Source: Porticoccaceae bacterium (GTDB lineage: Bacteria > Pseudomonadota > Gammaproteobacteria > Pseudomonadales > Porticoccaceae). From it: 37,125 bases of DNA. Each line of letters opens with the position of its first letter. The stretch's first letter is position 1. The DNA lies in assembly GCA_029246925.1 (NCBI GenBank), contig JAQWMF010000021.1:1-37125 (forward strand), read 5' to 3'. Positions 6,342-15,678 of this stretch are shown here, piece after piece. The translations under genes were made by a program, and so were the position numbers. The notes beneath the pieces are model-generated. The model was not told the DNA's origin. It did no database searches and worked only from the letters and a program-made list of their open reading frames with translations.

Positions 6342-8005
6342 TAAATATTATCCTCTGCAACCTGATCACCGCTTAATCGCGGCGTCGAAGGATTAATCAA
6401 CTGATTAAGCTTCATAACAGTCTGCCGACCAACAACGCCATCCGCTCGGATTCCTTGTTGCTTTTGAAAAGCTAACACCTGATCACGAACTGCTTCGTTG
6501 TAATAACCACCAGTAATCAACGGCAAATAATGACTATCGACAAGTTGTAACTGTGACTGCAGCCAGTTAAGCGCCGACAGGTCTTTATCCCCTAGACGCA
6601 AACTTTGAATATCGGAAGGCCTGTACCAAAGATAAAGATATGATCCATTCCAGCGATCGCTAAACCACTCTAAAGATTCACGACGCTCTCCAGCGGCAGT
6701 CTTTAATAACACCGACTCATTATCTAAGGCGCTTAATAGGTAGCTTTTTAAGCGTCCATTATCCTCTTGAATCCATACAATACCGGGTCTATCTATAGTT
6801 ATTAATTTAGACACTTCGGTATGGGTCAGTTTTTCAGCTCCCAGATCATTGACAGTCGCAAGGGCATAGACCTCTTCTTCTGAAAATAAGGGCTCAACTT
6901 CAATCGACCAACTTGCAAAAAGATCAGAAAATGGATTATTCATTGTGGGCGGCGGCGCTGCAACCTGCTCACTAGGCTCTATTAAAATTTCTTCAGATTC
7001 GACAAGCTCAAATAAGGCCTGAGTGTGCTCTATAGTTTTGGAGTCTAAATTGACAACAGGTTCAGCTTCCTCAAAAGGAATATCTGCTTCGTTAGAGCCA
7101 TAGCGATCAGCAACTAGTACAGTGAGAATTCCTGCAAGCAATAGCGTCACTAACCACCTACCGGATGATTTGTTTTCCACAAATTGCGTATCAAATATTT
7201 CCACAGCAGCTTTCTTAACCAATTTAGCCGATACCGTTTTAACCCCTGTGGCATAGGCAGCAAGCAATGCATGATGGCAGATAAGGTTTATCAGTCGAGG
7301 GACACCTTTGGTAAGCTTGTATAATGCTGTCATAGCCGCATTTTCAAAGATAGCGCGATTGGCACCCGCATGATGCAAACGATGATTTACATAGTTGGAT
7401 ACATCTGATTTAGCCAATGGCAAAAGGTGAAAACGGGCAACTACACGCTGATTAAGCTGTCGCTGATCTTTTTGAGCGAGGGTTTCTAAAAGCTCTGGTT
7501 GACCTACCAATAAAATATGCAGCAGTTTATGCGTCGCTGTTTCAAGGTTACTTAATAGGCGCAGTATTTCCAATACCTCGGGGCTTAAATTCTGCGCCTC
7601 TTCAATAACCACCAAGGTTTTCTTACCCCCAGTATGAGCTTCAATAAGATCGCTGTTTAGGGCATCAATACAATTTTTTGTAAGAGAGGTTTTTGATGAC
7701 TTAGGCAACTCAATGCCAAGCTCCTGACAGATACTTGCCAATACATCGGTTACCTCAAAGGTGCTATTAAGCACATAGGCTACCCGCACATGAGCAGGGA
7801 GACGTTTAAGCAACGTACGTGTCAGGGTGGTTTTACCGGTGCCCACCTCGCCAGTGAGCAATACGAACCCGCCCTCGCGATCAAGGCCATACTTTAGATG
7901 CGCTACAGCCTGACGATGCTGGCTACTGGGATATAAAAATCCCGGATCCGGAACAATCGAGAACGGCTCACAATTAAGGGCAAAATACTGCTGGTATATG
8001 CTCAT
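6341..8005 (-). CDS. gspA: Type II secretion ATPase/peptidoglycan-binding protein GspA (ExeA)
   Basis: ExeA-type protein of 554 residues (Aeromonas ExeA is about 547). A cytoplasmic AAA ATPase has Walker A GEVGTGKTT at 52-60, Walker B LVVIEEA at about 131-137, and the NQRVVARFHL sensor region near 185. One membrane helix lies at about 284-299. The periplasmic part ends in a peptidoglycan-binding domain (about 480-540, with VLAFQKQQGIRADGVVGRQT). It should remodel or bind peptidoglycan to let the secretin multimerise in the outer membrane. It sits 9 nt after gspD and overlaps gspB, which fits its assembly role. The Walker motifs are intact. Confidence 0.93.
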   Translation of the reverse strand: MSIYQQYFALNCEPFSIVPDPGFLYPSSQHRQAVAHLKYGLDREGGFVLLTGEVGTGKTTLTRTLLKRLPAHVRVAYVLNSTFEVTDVLASICQELGIELPKSSKTSLTKNCIDALNSDLIEAHTGGKKTLVVIEEAQNLSPEVLEILRLLSNLETATHKLLHILLVGQPELLETLAQKDQRQLNQRVVARFHLLPLAKSDVSNYVNHRLHHAGANRAIFENAAMTALYKLTKGVPRLINLICHHALLAAYATGVKTVSAKLVKKAAVEIFDTQFVENKSSGRWLVTLLLAGILTVLVADRYGSNEADIPFEEAEPVVNLDSKTIEHTQALFELVESEEILIEPSEQVAAPPPTMNNPFSDLFASWSIEVEPLFSEEEVYALATVNDLGAEKLTHTEVSKLITIDRPGIVWIQEDNGRLKSYLLSALDNESVLLKTAAGERRESLEWFSDRWNGSYLYLWYRPSDIQSLRLGDKDLSALNWLQSQLQLVDSHYLPLITGGYYNEAVRDQVLAFQKQQGIRADGVVGRQTVMKLNQLINPSTPRLSGDQVAEDNI

Positions 8006-8014
8006 AATTCACGC

Positions 8015-9931
8015 TCACTCAGCCTCTTGTGGTTGCCCTTCTTCCAAAATTTCTCTAAGTCTTTCATTTAACTGACTCTGTGCTTTACCATCAAGATCAC
8101 GACGAATAAGATGCTTAAACCTATCTTCTGAAAGCTTATTAGCATCCTCTGGATTACGAATAATCGTAGGACGAATAAACATCATTAGCACCTGCTGGTT
8201 CTTTGCTTTTGAGGTAGATTTAAACAACCGACCCAATAATGGAATATCCCCTAGCAATGGCACCTTAGTCCCGCCATCTGTGGAAGTATCCTCAATGAGA
8301 CCCCCTAGGATCAGTAATTCTCCATCCTCAATCATAACATTGGTTTTAATGGTGTTCTTAGTAGTAGTTTGCAAACCAGTCGCACCATCTTCAACCTTTG
8401 ACGACTCCTGTTCTATCTCTAGTCGCACCGCATTGCCTTTACTAATTTGCGGCTTAACCTTGAGTAAAATACCTACCTCTTCTCGATTATAGGTCGTAAA
8501 TGGATTGCTGCTGCTGCTAGATCCGGAACTACTATTGGAATAGCTTCCCGTCTGAAATGGCACCTCTTTACCAGAGGACAATGTCGCCTCCTCGTTATCC
8601 AGCGTTACCACCGATGGCGTGGATAAAATATTGGTATCAGTATCCGACTTAAGGGCCTTAATGAGCAGCCCCATTCCCTCACCCGATGTCGGATCAAATT
8701 TTCCGCCTACAGCCGTCAACGCACTACCCAAAGAGCCACCTAAAGTGACCAAATTGACATCTGTACCCTCCAGACCCGCACTACCAAGTAAGCTGCTCAT
8801 TGCACCATCAAAATTGGTGATATAACCACCGCGATTTTTATCAGAAGAAAATAGATTTGCACTCAATTCATTCTTCTGTTTCTCCGACAACTGCGCAATT
8901 ACCGCTTCAATTAATACCTGTGGACGAGAAATATCCAATTTGTCCACAATATTTTTAACCTCACGAATCACTGCCGCAGGCGCCGCTAAAATTAAGGCAT
9001 TATTAAGCTCATCGATTTCCACTTTGTAGGCAGATTTGGCTCCACCTTTTTTGCCTTTAGAGGTGGTTTCACCCGCCAATCGCAAAAGTATATCTGACGT
9101 TAAAAGGCCATCTAACACTGGCTTCAGCTCTGCAGCACGGGAATAGTTAAGGTAGATAACCTCAACACTGCCTTTTTTACTTAGAGGCACATCCAAAGAT
9201 TGCAGCATGGCCTTAAATGCAGTTCTGGCTGATCCTGGGCCGCTGACAATCACTCGATTATTGAGATCATCTTCAACGAGTGAAAGCTCCTGTTTTTGCA
9301 GCTGCTTTAATTGCCCTGCAATATGCACGGCTTCAGCGGCTGATATATGCTCTAGACTGATTACCTCAACAGCTGTCTGATCAGGGTCATCAAGCTCATT
9401 AAGCAGCATTTTCAAGCGATCCACATTGGAGCGGATATCAGAGACCACCAAATAATTACTTTGATTGTAGGCCTGAACACGCGCACCATTACTCATAAGA
9501 GGCTTTAAAACTGGTATTAACGTGGCCGCCTGCACATAGCGGACTTTAAGAATTTCAGTAACTAACGAACTTTGACCACCACCCGCTAAATTAAAAGACT
9601 GATTAAACGGCACAATTCTGGTGACCGCACCATCGCGAATCGCCTGATAACCCTGAACCTGAATTGCCGAAAGTATGGCCTCATAAAGCAGTGACTTATC
9701 AATAGATTCAGGAGAAATAATGGTTACCTTACCCTTTACTCTGGGGTCTAAAACAAAGGATTCCCCCGTAATTTCGGCAACACTTTCAATAACACTTCGA
9801 ATATCTGCATCACGAAAATTAATTTTCACCATATCCGCAGCAATTGCCTCAGCGACAAAAGCCATTGAAATAAGTAGAGTAGCGCCCCATTTAACAAGAC
9901 CTGAGCATTTTCTCAATTGACCCACTTTCAT
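8015..9931 (-). CDS. gspD: Type II secretion system secretin GspD
   Basis: Outer-membrane secretin of 638 residues forming the export channel. A signal peptide (about 1-31, ending AEAIA) is followed by the N0 domain (from MVKINFRDADIRSVIESVAEITG), N1-N3 ring-building repeats, and the secretin domain. The latter carries VGILLKVKPQI and the signature KVPLLGDIPLLGRLF at about 552-570. A serine-rich stretch (about 460-475) lies in the gate region between VPFQTG and the barrel. The C terminus (RRDLDGKAQSQLNERL onward) could be the pilotin-binding tail, but no gspS pilotin is encoded here. Order gspC then gspD follows the usual pair. Confidence 0.96.
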   Translation of the reverse strand: MKVGQLRKCSGLVKWGATLLISMAFVAEAIAADMVKINFRDADIRSVIESVAEITGESFVLDPRVKGKVTIISPESIDKSLLYEAILSAIQVQGYQAIRDGAVTRIVPFNQSFNLAGGGQSSLVTEILKVRYVQAATLIPVLKPLMSNGARVQAYNQSNYLVVSDIRSNVDRLKMLLNELDDPDQTAVEVISLEHISAAEAVHIAGQLKQLQKQELSLVEDDLNNRVIVSGPGSARTAFKAMLQSLDVPLSKKGSVEVIYLNYSRAAELKPVLDGLLTSDILLRLAGETTSKGKKGGAKSAYKVEIDELNNALILAAPAAVIREVKNIVDKLDISRPQVLIEAVIAQLSEKQKNELSANLFSSDKNRGGYITNFDGAMSSLLGSAGLEGTDVNLVTLGGSLGSALTAVGGKFDPTSGEGMGLLIKALKSDTDTNILSTPSVVTLDNEEATLSSGKEVPFQTGSYSNSSSGSSSSSNPFTTYNREEVGILLKVKPQISKGNAVRLEIEQESSKVEDGATGLQTTTKNTIKTNVMIEDGELLILGGLIEDTSTDGGTKVPLLGDIPLLGRLFKSTSKAKNQQVLMMFIRPTIIRNPEDANKLSEDRFKHLIRRDLDGKAQSQLNERLREILEEGQPQEAE

Positions 9932-9964
9932 AAACTGTAACCGTCTCTTAATTTAATATTCATA

Positions 9965-10774
9965 TTAGGGCTTAAATCCTAAATTAGGCATCATTTTAGC
10001 CGATAGACTAGAAGCATTGATATAGATAACCTGCTCTTTACCGTCTCTTATTACTGATACCGGCAAATTAGTTGAAGCACTGAATTTAAGCCAGTTTGAT
10101 GGGTCTGCCATTATATCGCGCATTGACACCCCATCTACCTTAGTAACCACATCACCTTCACGGATATCCGCTAACGACTGCACTTCCGTTGACAAATTAT
10201 TTATCTTAAACCCAGAGCCTCCTGCCGTCATAACAGGCACTGCACCAAACATATTAGCAAGCGCAAAACCATTGCTAGGTGATCCGTTGGTAGCTTCTGA
10301 GCCCTTGGTTTGCTGAATAATAGTATCGGGCCTTTTCATTACCATTTGTTTATTAATACCATCCTGAAGAACGACTATTCTATGGCTTTGAATGTCCACA
10401 ATTTTTGTTTGATCGTCTAGCTTATCTCCAACAAAGTGAACAACCTCTTTAGTGCCACCAAATTTAATAGCCACCGTTGATTCATCGCCCGCTAAAACGA
10501 TTCCCAATAATTGGCCATTAATATTAGCCGTTGGCAAGACTTCTGGAATATTCGCCAAATCCAGCTCTTTCTGCGGCTTTGCCTCACCGCCAAACCAATC
10601 AAAGTTAACCCTTCCAGGGGACCTAACCTGTTTAATGGCGGCGATATCAAGTTGCCCTTGAGCCTTAACCATCAATACAGCGGTAAGTAGCGCAAGGCTT
10701 AGCAAACCCAACACTAAAGCAGGCACCCAATGAACCGTTCGCATTCCAGCTTTGTCTAGAAACTTAGTTAACAC
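9965..10774 (-). CDS. gspC: Type II secretion system protein GspC
   Basis: Inner-membrane protein that links the inner-membrane platform to secretin and takes part in substrate selection. Numbered from the longest frame (TTG at 10786), a membrane helix is at about 21-40, a homology region (HR) at about 88-150 (LLGIVLAGDESTVAIKFGG), and a PDZ domain at about 190-257 (SLADIREGDVVTKVDGVSM). I chose GTG at 10774 because GAGG lies 6 nt upstream, which overlaps gspM by 11 nt. TTG 10786 and ATG 10744 are alternatives. It is placed after gspM, unlike the classical operon where gspC comes first. Confidence 0.9.
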   Translation of the reverse strand: MLTKFLDKAGMRTVHWVPALVLGLLSLALLTAVLMVKAQGQLDIAAIKQVRSPGRVNFDWFGGEAKPQKELDLANIPEVLPTANINGQLLGIVLAGDESTVAIKFGGTKEVVHFVGDKLDDQTKIVDIQSHRIVVLQDGINKQMVMKRPDTIIQQTKGSEATNGSPSNGFALANMFGAVPVMTAGGSGFKINNLSTEVQSLADIREGDVVTKVDGVSMRDIMADPSNWLKFSASTNLPVSVIRDGKEQVIYINASSLSAKMMPNLGFKP

Positions 10775-11255
10775 GCTCAACCTCAAACGTTGCTTTTATT
10801 TTCGATAAATCATCATCTTCAACCTCAAATATGACATTGCCCAACATATACCCTCGGCAAGCAATTTGATGCATTAATTTTAGGAAATGGTTACTTTTAC
10901 TTCCACCGATAGCCATAGAAACAAGATTCTCTTTTTCTATAGTGGTTAGAACCTCTAATTGATTGCGTCTAATCAGCTGAGTGAGATCCGCCTTTAAGCC
11001 CTCTTCTGCCTGACGTAATTTCGGGCAGTTATTTGCAAGCTCTGCAACCACTTCACGGTTTTCTTGCAACCAAATCATATCTGATTGAAGAGTATCTCGT
11101 TGATGTTTAAGCTGAGAATAGGATTCCCACCTAGGCAGCAGCAGTAGCACCACCAACGTAATTGCCAAAACCGCCGCTCCAGCTTTAATCATCAACCTTT
11201 CACGCGGCTGTAAGCCCGCAAAAAAATCTGTTATTACTGCCATAATATCTGTCAT
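10764..11255 (-). CDS. gspM: Type II secretion system protein GspM
   Basis: Small bitopic inner-membrane platform protein of 163 residues that partners GspL. It has a short cytoplasmic N terminus containing the LQPRERLMI motif typical of GspM, a membrane helix at about 24-40, a coiled-coil region (YSQLKHQRDTLQSDMIWLQENR) and a ferredoxin-like periplasmic domain. The ATG overlaps the gspL stop by 4 nt (ATGA), and its end overlaps gspC, so translation is coupled. Sequence conservation in this family is low, so the call leans on size, topology and position. Confidence 0.88.
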   Translation of the reverse strand: MTDIMAVITDFFAGLQPRERLMIKAGAAVLAITLVVLLLLPRWESYSQLKHQRDTLQSDMIWLQENREVVAELANNCPKLRQAEEGLKADLTQLIRRNQLEVLTTIEKENLVSMAIGGSKSNHFLKLMHQIACRGYMLGNVIFEVEDDDLSKIKATFEVERVN

Positions 11256-12391
11256 TGATCCGCTCCCGTCTTAGTCGGGGTTAGTCGAAGCTCTATGGCG
11301 TTTTCATCCTCACCAGCCTGCTGAGTAATACCAACTCGGTAGCCTGGTATATTAAGCTTGCGTTTTTTCAGTGCGGAACCATTTTCGATCTGCATCACTA
11401 ATGCATTTTCAGAAAAGCTTAGGCCACTCAGCTGGCAACCGCAGCCCTTCATCAGCCTATCTAGCGCCAACAGCCCAGCAATTGGCTGCGACTTTAAACT
11501 ATTTTGCTGCGCAATCAACACCGATATACGAGAATCCGCTTCAGCTCTTACATCTTTGACCGCAGGCCTTCGACCATCAAATAAACGCGAGTAACTCTGG
11601 GTCAGACGATTTTCTAGCTGACTGATTTCTGATGACATATTAGCGCTAGCGATTTGCAAATAAATAACCGATAAAAGAATCGAAATCACCCCCAACAACG
11701 TTGCTGGAAGCCACGCGAGTAGCGCGGTATTTGAAAATGTTGCCCTGTACTCTCCTTGGAGTAAATTGCATTGGCTAGGTAACTGAGAAAATTGCCAATC
11801 TAGCTCGGAATTATTGATATCGGCACACTCAACTATAGACGCTGGCACTACCGCGTCATCTGGAATTGATAGCGACAACTTCAACGACTCATCTTGCTGC
11901 AACAGTGAATCGATCATTGACCATGCCATATCTGGGCTAGCAGCAAAGCCATCAACCACACCATAGCGCACTACATATACCCCATCACGCCATCCAACAC
12001 TAACCCGTCCATCCTCATAGGGCAATGCCATATAGTCGGGATACATTGACTGGGCCACAACACCTGAATTTTTTGAAACACGCTGCCAATTTTGTACATC
12101 TGACTGACTGACTACCAAAACCTGTAACTGCCCCTCAGCACTCTGACCACAAACCACAAAATGAACATCTTCAACTGGCTGTAAAAGCCTATCTTCAAGA
12201 ATCCAAGGTATCAGTTCCGCCCATTTGCGCTTGGGCGCCGAGGGAGGATCTATAAGATGTATAGCGACTGATTCAGATGGCACCCATAAATCCATGCTAA
12301 CCAAATCAGCATCTGCCACCGACTCAAAGGCCTCACCCTCATTGGTGATATAGCTATCAAGATTATGAATATGGTCCACTGGCAGTGTCAT
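11252..12391 (-). CDS. gspL: Type II secretion system protein GspL
   Basis: Bitopic inner-membrane protein of 379 residues that recruits the ATPase GspE through an actin-like cytoplasmic domain (about 30-225, with the WAELIPWILEDRLLQPVEDVHFVV segment typical of GspL). One membrane helix is at about 228-250, followed by a periplasmic coiled coil (SSEISQLENRLTQSYSRLF) and a small C-terminal ferredoxin-like domain that pairs with GspM. It starts 1 nt after the gspK stop. Confidence 0.92.
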   Translation of the reverse strand: MTLPVDHIHNLDSYITNEGEAFESVADADLVSMDLWVPSESVAIHLIDPPSAPKRKWAELIPWILEDRLLQPVEDVHFVVCGQSAEGQLQVLVVSQSDVQNWQRVSKNSGVVAQSMYPDYMALPYEDGRVSVGWRDGVYVVRYGVVDGFAASPDMAWSMIDSLLQQDESLKLSLSIPDDAVVPASIVECADINNSELDWQFSQLPSQCNLLQGEYRATFSNTALLAWLPATLLGVISILLSVIYLQIASANMSSEISQLENRLTQSYSRLFDGRRPAVKDVRAEADSRISVLIAQQNSLKSQPIAGLLALDRLMKGCGCQLSGLSFSENALVMQIENGSALKKRKLNIPGYRVGITQQAGEDENAIELRLTPTKTGADQ

Positions 12392-12392
12392 T

Positions 12393-13541
12393 TTAGGCCC
12401 CGATCATTACGCAAGCTGGAAGCACTTGCTGGTCATCTATTATTTCTTCTGATTCTTTATCAGATTTCGAACCTGCCAACAGCTTCTCCAACAACACTGA
12501 AGCGCTGTTTTTATCGACACTAGCCGGCACGGTGGTTAAGTCTCTGGAGATTATAACCGAATCTGCATTAGAACTGCGCATTATAATGCTTCTAACTTCA
12601 ATTCTCGCTTCGCCAAGCATAACCTCGATATATAGTTCAAAATAATCAGATGCCACAGTCACCAGTGTATTTGGCCATCGACGCTCTACATCACTCGGAG
12701 ACAGGGCTAAATCAGTCTCCAGCTGTCTGTGAAAATCTGTCAATTCATCAAAGGGCCGATTCATTATAACGGCGTCCCTAAACTGCATATCAAACGTATC
12801 GCCCAAAGCTAATAGCAATTCTTCAGAGGCCGTATTTACATTGATACTGACCGGAATTTGCTTAACCCCTGGAGTAATATCATCAATCGGCAATGTGGTT
12901 ATCCAAGGCATTAATCTTTGCACCTCAAAAATTTTATAACCCAACACTGAGGCTAATTCACTAGGCTCGACCATAGCCGAGTCAGCAATCATTCGCGGCG
13001 GTATAGCGCCAGCATATTCATCTTGTTCGGCGCCATCTGGGCCAATCTTTGACGAGTCCTTGTCCAACCAATCGATAATAGCTTCAACGCGCCCAGGGAA
13101 AACTGGCATATCTAGGTAGCGCAGCAAATTATTCCATGTTTTAGCAAAGCTACTTTCATTGCCACTAAGCGCCGCATTAAGCGCCCCCGAGGACCTATAG
13201 CCCACCAAAAAATTATTTAGGTTAAACCGACCCTGAAGATCTGAGATACAGCCATTTATCATTCCACCGTCAACTGGCATTGCCGGTATAGCCTGAGCCC
13301 ATAATTCCCCAAAATGATCCGCCTTCGAATCAGTTAAATCTTCTTCTAATAACTGCCTTGCCCAACTCTCTGCACTTAGCGCTAAAAGAAAGGCCTGATC
13401 TTGATGAATAGAAAGCGTCGCCTGTGCAACATTAATTTGATGACGATAAAAAATATTTCCCAAAATAAACACAATGCTGGTCATTAACAGCAACGCTGCA
13501 ATTAGGGCAACACCGGATTGACGAGAGAAAAACGGCTTCAT
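12393..13541 (-). CDS. gspK: Type II secretion minor pseudopilin GspK
   Basis: Large minor pseudopilin of 382 residues that caps the pseudopilus with GspI and GspJ. The prepilin peptidase site is after G10 (RQSG then VALIAALLLMT). Position +5 of the mature protein is Ala rather than Glu, which is characteristic of GspK and fits a tip position. The large globular domain includes CISDLQGRFNLNNF and a SAM-like insertion with NVNTASEELLLALG. The ATG overlaps the gspJ stop by 4 nt. No peptidase (gspO/pilD) is encoded in the window, so processing must rely on one elsewhere. Confidence 0.95.
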   Translation of the reverse strand: MKPFFSRQSGVALIAALLLMTSIVFILGNIFYRHQINVAQATLSIHQDQAFLLALSAESWARQLLEEDLTDSKADHFGELWAQAIPAMPVDGGMINGCISDLQGRFNLNNFLVGYRSSGALNAALSGNESSFAKTWNNLLRYLDMPVFPGRVEAIIDWLDKDSSKIGPDGAEQDEYAGAIPPRMIADSAMVEPSELASVLGYKIFEVQRLMPWITTLPIDDITPGVKQIPVSINVNTASEELLLALGDTFDMQFRDAVIMNRPFDELTDFHRQLETDLALSPSDVERRWPNTLVTVASDYFELYIEVMLGEARIEVRSIIMRSSNADSVIISRDLTTVPASVDKNSASVLLEKLLAGSKSDKESEEIIDDQQVLPACVMIGA

Positions 13542-14176
13542 GAAGGACTTACCCCCAAAAATACTCTCGATGTTTCAGCCCCATTATTGAGTGTAATGGT
13601 AACTCGAATCATTTTTGGCAAAGGAATAGAAGATTTGCGCCGCTTTACAGGCGGCCAATCTGGTGTAAATGTATTATTAGCATCTAAATGCTCAAATAAA
13701 ACTTCATCTACATCCTCTAAAAGAACCAGAGTGACACCCTCGCTGTATCTAATAGATTCGGTTATACCCCATGACTGACGAATGAGCTGCTGTTCATCAT
13801 TAAGATTATAATAGACTCTTCTAATACCGCTGGGATTAGGGGTTACCATGGGCCCGCCACCACGACTAAAACGAACGCCAAAGTCACTACTATCAGTGAA
13901 GTAAGGTAACTCCTCAAGACCAAGGCCATCTTTAAAGGGACGATTCCTCATATGCATTAGATCGCGGTGGATAATTTTCCAAGCTCTCTGAATTTGCGTT
14001 TCGCCCATTTGTTTTGAGCGACTTCGCTCATCGGCACCTATCACTACCTCAATTGCCTGATAGGACATCATTGAAATAATCGCCAACAATGACAGGGCAA
14101 TAAGGGTTTCAATCAGCGTAAAGCCCAATTGATTTTTAGGCTGATAAACGTGCCTTGAGGATATAATTAAACACAT
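13538..14176 (-). CDS. gspJ: Type II secretion minor pseudopilin GspJ
   Basis: Minor pseudopilin of 212 residues in the GspI-J-K tip complex. The class III leader is cut after G18 (NQLG then FTLIE), with Glu at mature +5, and is followed by a hydrophobic helix (TLIALSLLAIISMMSYQAI). The conserved RSRSKQMGETQIQRAWKIIHRDL segment of GspJ follows. The leader of 17-18 residues is longer than its neighbours', but ATG 14176 is the only plausible start; it lies 2 nt after the gspI stop with a GAAGA SD. Confidence 0.94.
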   Translation of the reverse strand: MCLIISSRHVYQPKNQLGFTLIETLIALSLLAIISMMSYQAIEVVIGADERSRSKQMGETQIQRAWKIIHRDLMHMRNRPFKDGLGLEELPYFTDSSDFGVRFSRGGGPMVTPNPSGIRRVYYNLNDEQQLIRQSWGITESIRYSEGVTLVLLEDVDEVLFEHLDANNTFTPDWPPVKRRKSSIPLPKMIRVTITLNNGAETSRVFLGVSPS

Positions 14177-14178
14177 AA

Positions 14179-14568
14179 TTAATCTTCAATAATATAAATA
14201 GCTAGAGAGCTTGCGATACGATCACTGCCAACTGCACTTACCCTAGCTTCATAGCGATACATATCTTTTCCTACCGCAGGCTTGACGTCTAGCTCCCAAT
14301 TCCAGTCTCGCCCAAACTGATTTTGTTTGCCTTTTTTAAACTTACCAGCACGCTTAGAGCTGGCGACCCAGCCTTCAGAATACCGATACTGCTCTAATAA
14401 AATATTCCAAGCGACCTGAGAACTAAACATTTTAGTACTGAGATGATTGCGCTGATCAGCATATTGATGAACCGTAGAAATAGCGCCCCCGAGAACTAAC
14501 CCGAGAATCCCCAGAGCAACGACGACCTCTATTAAAGTGAAGCCTGATTTACGCTTTGAATACCTCAC
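14179..14568 (-). CDS. gspI: Type II secretion minor pseudopilin GspI
   Basis: Minor pseudopilin of 129 residues that nucleates the tip complex. The leader MRYSKRKSG is cut before FTLIEVVVALGIL (Glu at +5). The globular part has the W-x-x-L-E-x-Y pattern typical of GspI (AWNILLEQYRYSEGW). It starts at GTG 14568, overlapping the gspH stop by 4 nt (GTGA), which argues for translational coupling. Confidence 0.94.
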   Translation of the reverse strand: MRYSKRKSGFTLIEVVVALGILGLVLGGAISTVHQYADQRNHLSTKMFSSQVAWNILLEQYRYSEGWVASSKRAGKFKKGKQNQFGRDWNWELDVKPAVGKDMYRYEARVSAVGSDRIASSLAIYIIED

Positions 14569-15158
14569 TTTTTCTGCTTTTCCATTTTGATACGCAAATC
14601 TTCAATGTCCCAACTATAACTATAGCTTATTTCATAATCTTTGTAGTTCAGCTCAATGATACCCTTAGGCTCCACATAGCCATCAGGCAAAAAAGCCAGC
14701 GTCGGCTCTAAAAAATTATCCTCGTCTTTTGCGGTACGCATATTACCCTCTTCAATCTCTTCACGCGAAGGTAATGCCGCCTGCTGATAGACTAATGGCT
14801 CTTGATCAGTATCATCGGTTAGCCATGCAATACTCGCGCCCTCACCGAGCTTATAAGGCTCAGGAAAAGAAACTTCCACCCATTGATTTCTGTAATATAT
14901 AACCGCACTCAGCTGAGTCGTGCGTTTTGTTTTTTCGTTAACTTTAGAGAGCACACCAAATGCAGCCCCCTGCATAACAGAAAAGTCCGCTAACTGATTT
15001 AGCCAAATGGATAATTTTTCCGCTTCACTAGAATAGCGCCTGTTAAGCGTTTGACCGATAGACGCCGCTGCCACCGCTGCTATTAAAGCAAGAACGGCAA
15101 TCACCACCATAATTTCTATCAGCGTATAGCCTTTCTGGCGGCGACGTTTTGCAATCAC
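14565..15158 (-). CDS. gspH: Type II secretion minor pseudopilin GspH
   Basis: Minor pseudopilin of 197 residues connecting the tip to the GspG shaft. The leader MIAKRRRQKG is cut before YTLIEIMVVIAVLALIAAVAA; mature +1 is Tyr, instead of the usual Phe. The segment RRYSSEAEKLSIWLNQLADFSVMQGAAFG matches the GspH globular start. It begins at GTG 15158 with a good GAGGA SD 6-7 nt upstream. It is slightly longer than many GspH proteins, with an acidic C-terminal half (EEIEEGNMRTAKDEDNF). Confidence 0.9.
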   Translation of the reverse strand: MIAKRRRQKGYTLIEIMVVIAVLALIAAVAAASIGQTLNRRYSSEAEKLSIWLNQLADFSVMQGAAFGVLSKVNEKTKRTTQLSAVIYYRNQWVEVSFPEPYKLGEGASIAWLTDDTDQEPLVYQQAALPSREEIEEGNMRTAKDEDNFLEPTLAFLPDGYVEPKGIIELNYKDYEISYSYSWDIEDLRIKMEKQKK

Positions 15159-15194
15159 AATTATTCCTCAGTAAATATTATCGGCTCAGCTCAC

Positions 15195-15626
15195 CTATTG
15201 AACATTCCAATTACCCCAGTCCTTATTTGAACCTTCACCGCCTGAAACACCATCAGCTCCGTAGGTGAATACGTCAATGTCTTTGCCGCGAGCACCTGGA
15301 TTTGCATATAAGTACGGCGTCTTCCAAGGATCATTAGGCACTGCATCCAAGTACGGGCCATTCCAATTATCTGAATTAGACGGGGGCGACACTAAGGCCT
15401 CTAAACCCTGCGCCTGTGTTGGATATCGAAAATTATCTAATCGATAAAACTTAAGCGCGTTTTCTACCACTCTAATATCTTGCGCCACTCTGGTTCGCTC
15501 TGCTTTTTCAACCTGATTAAAAACTCTTGGCCCAACCATAGCTATAAGCAGCCCAATCACCGCAACCACAACCATCATTTCAATTAGAGTAAACCCTGCC
15601 TGCTTTCTTTTATTTAACGCTTTCAT
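15195..15626 (-). CDS. gspG: Type II secretion major pseudopilin GspG
   Basis: Major pseudopilin of 143 residues that polymerises into the pseudopilus. The leader of 11 residues is cut after G11, before FTLIEMMVVVAVIGLLIAMV (Glu at +5). The body has the family signatures RVFNQVEKAERTRVAQDIRVVE, YRLDNFRYPTQAQGLEAL and the Ca-binding C-terminal loop (DVFTYGADGVSGGEG, then DWGNW). The ATG has a GGGG SD 8 nt upstream, stronger than most genes in the operon, as expected for the most abundant subunit. Confidence 0.97.
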   Translation of the reverse strand: MKALNKRKQAGFTLIEMMVVVAVIGLLIAMVGPRVFNQVEKAERTRVAQDIRVVENALKFYRLDNFRYPTQAQGLEALVSPPSNSDNWNGPYLDAVPNDPWKTPYLYANPGARGKDIDVFTYGADGVSGGEGSNKDWGNWNVQ

Positions 15627-15678
15627 TATCGATCCCCTTCTTTACCTTTAGATGACAGACCCTTAGACCTGCCAAGTC

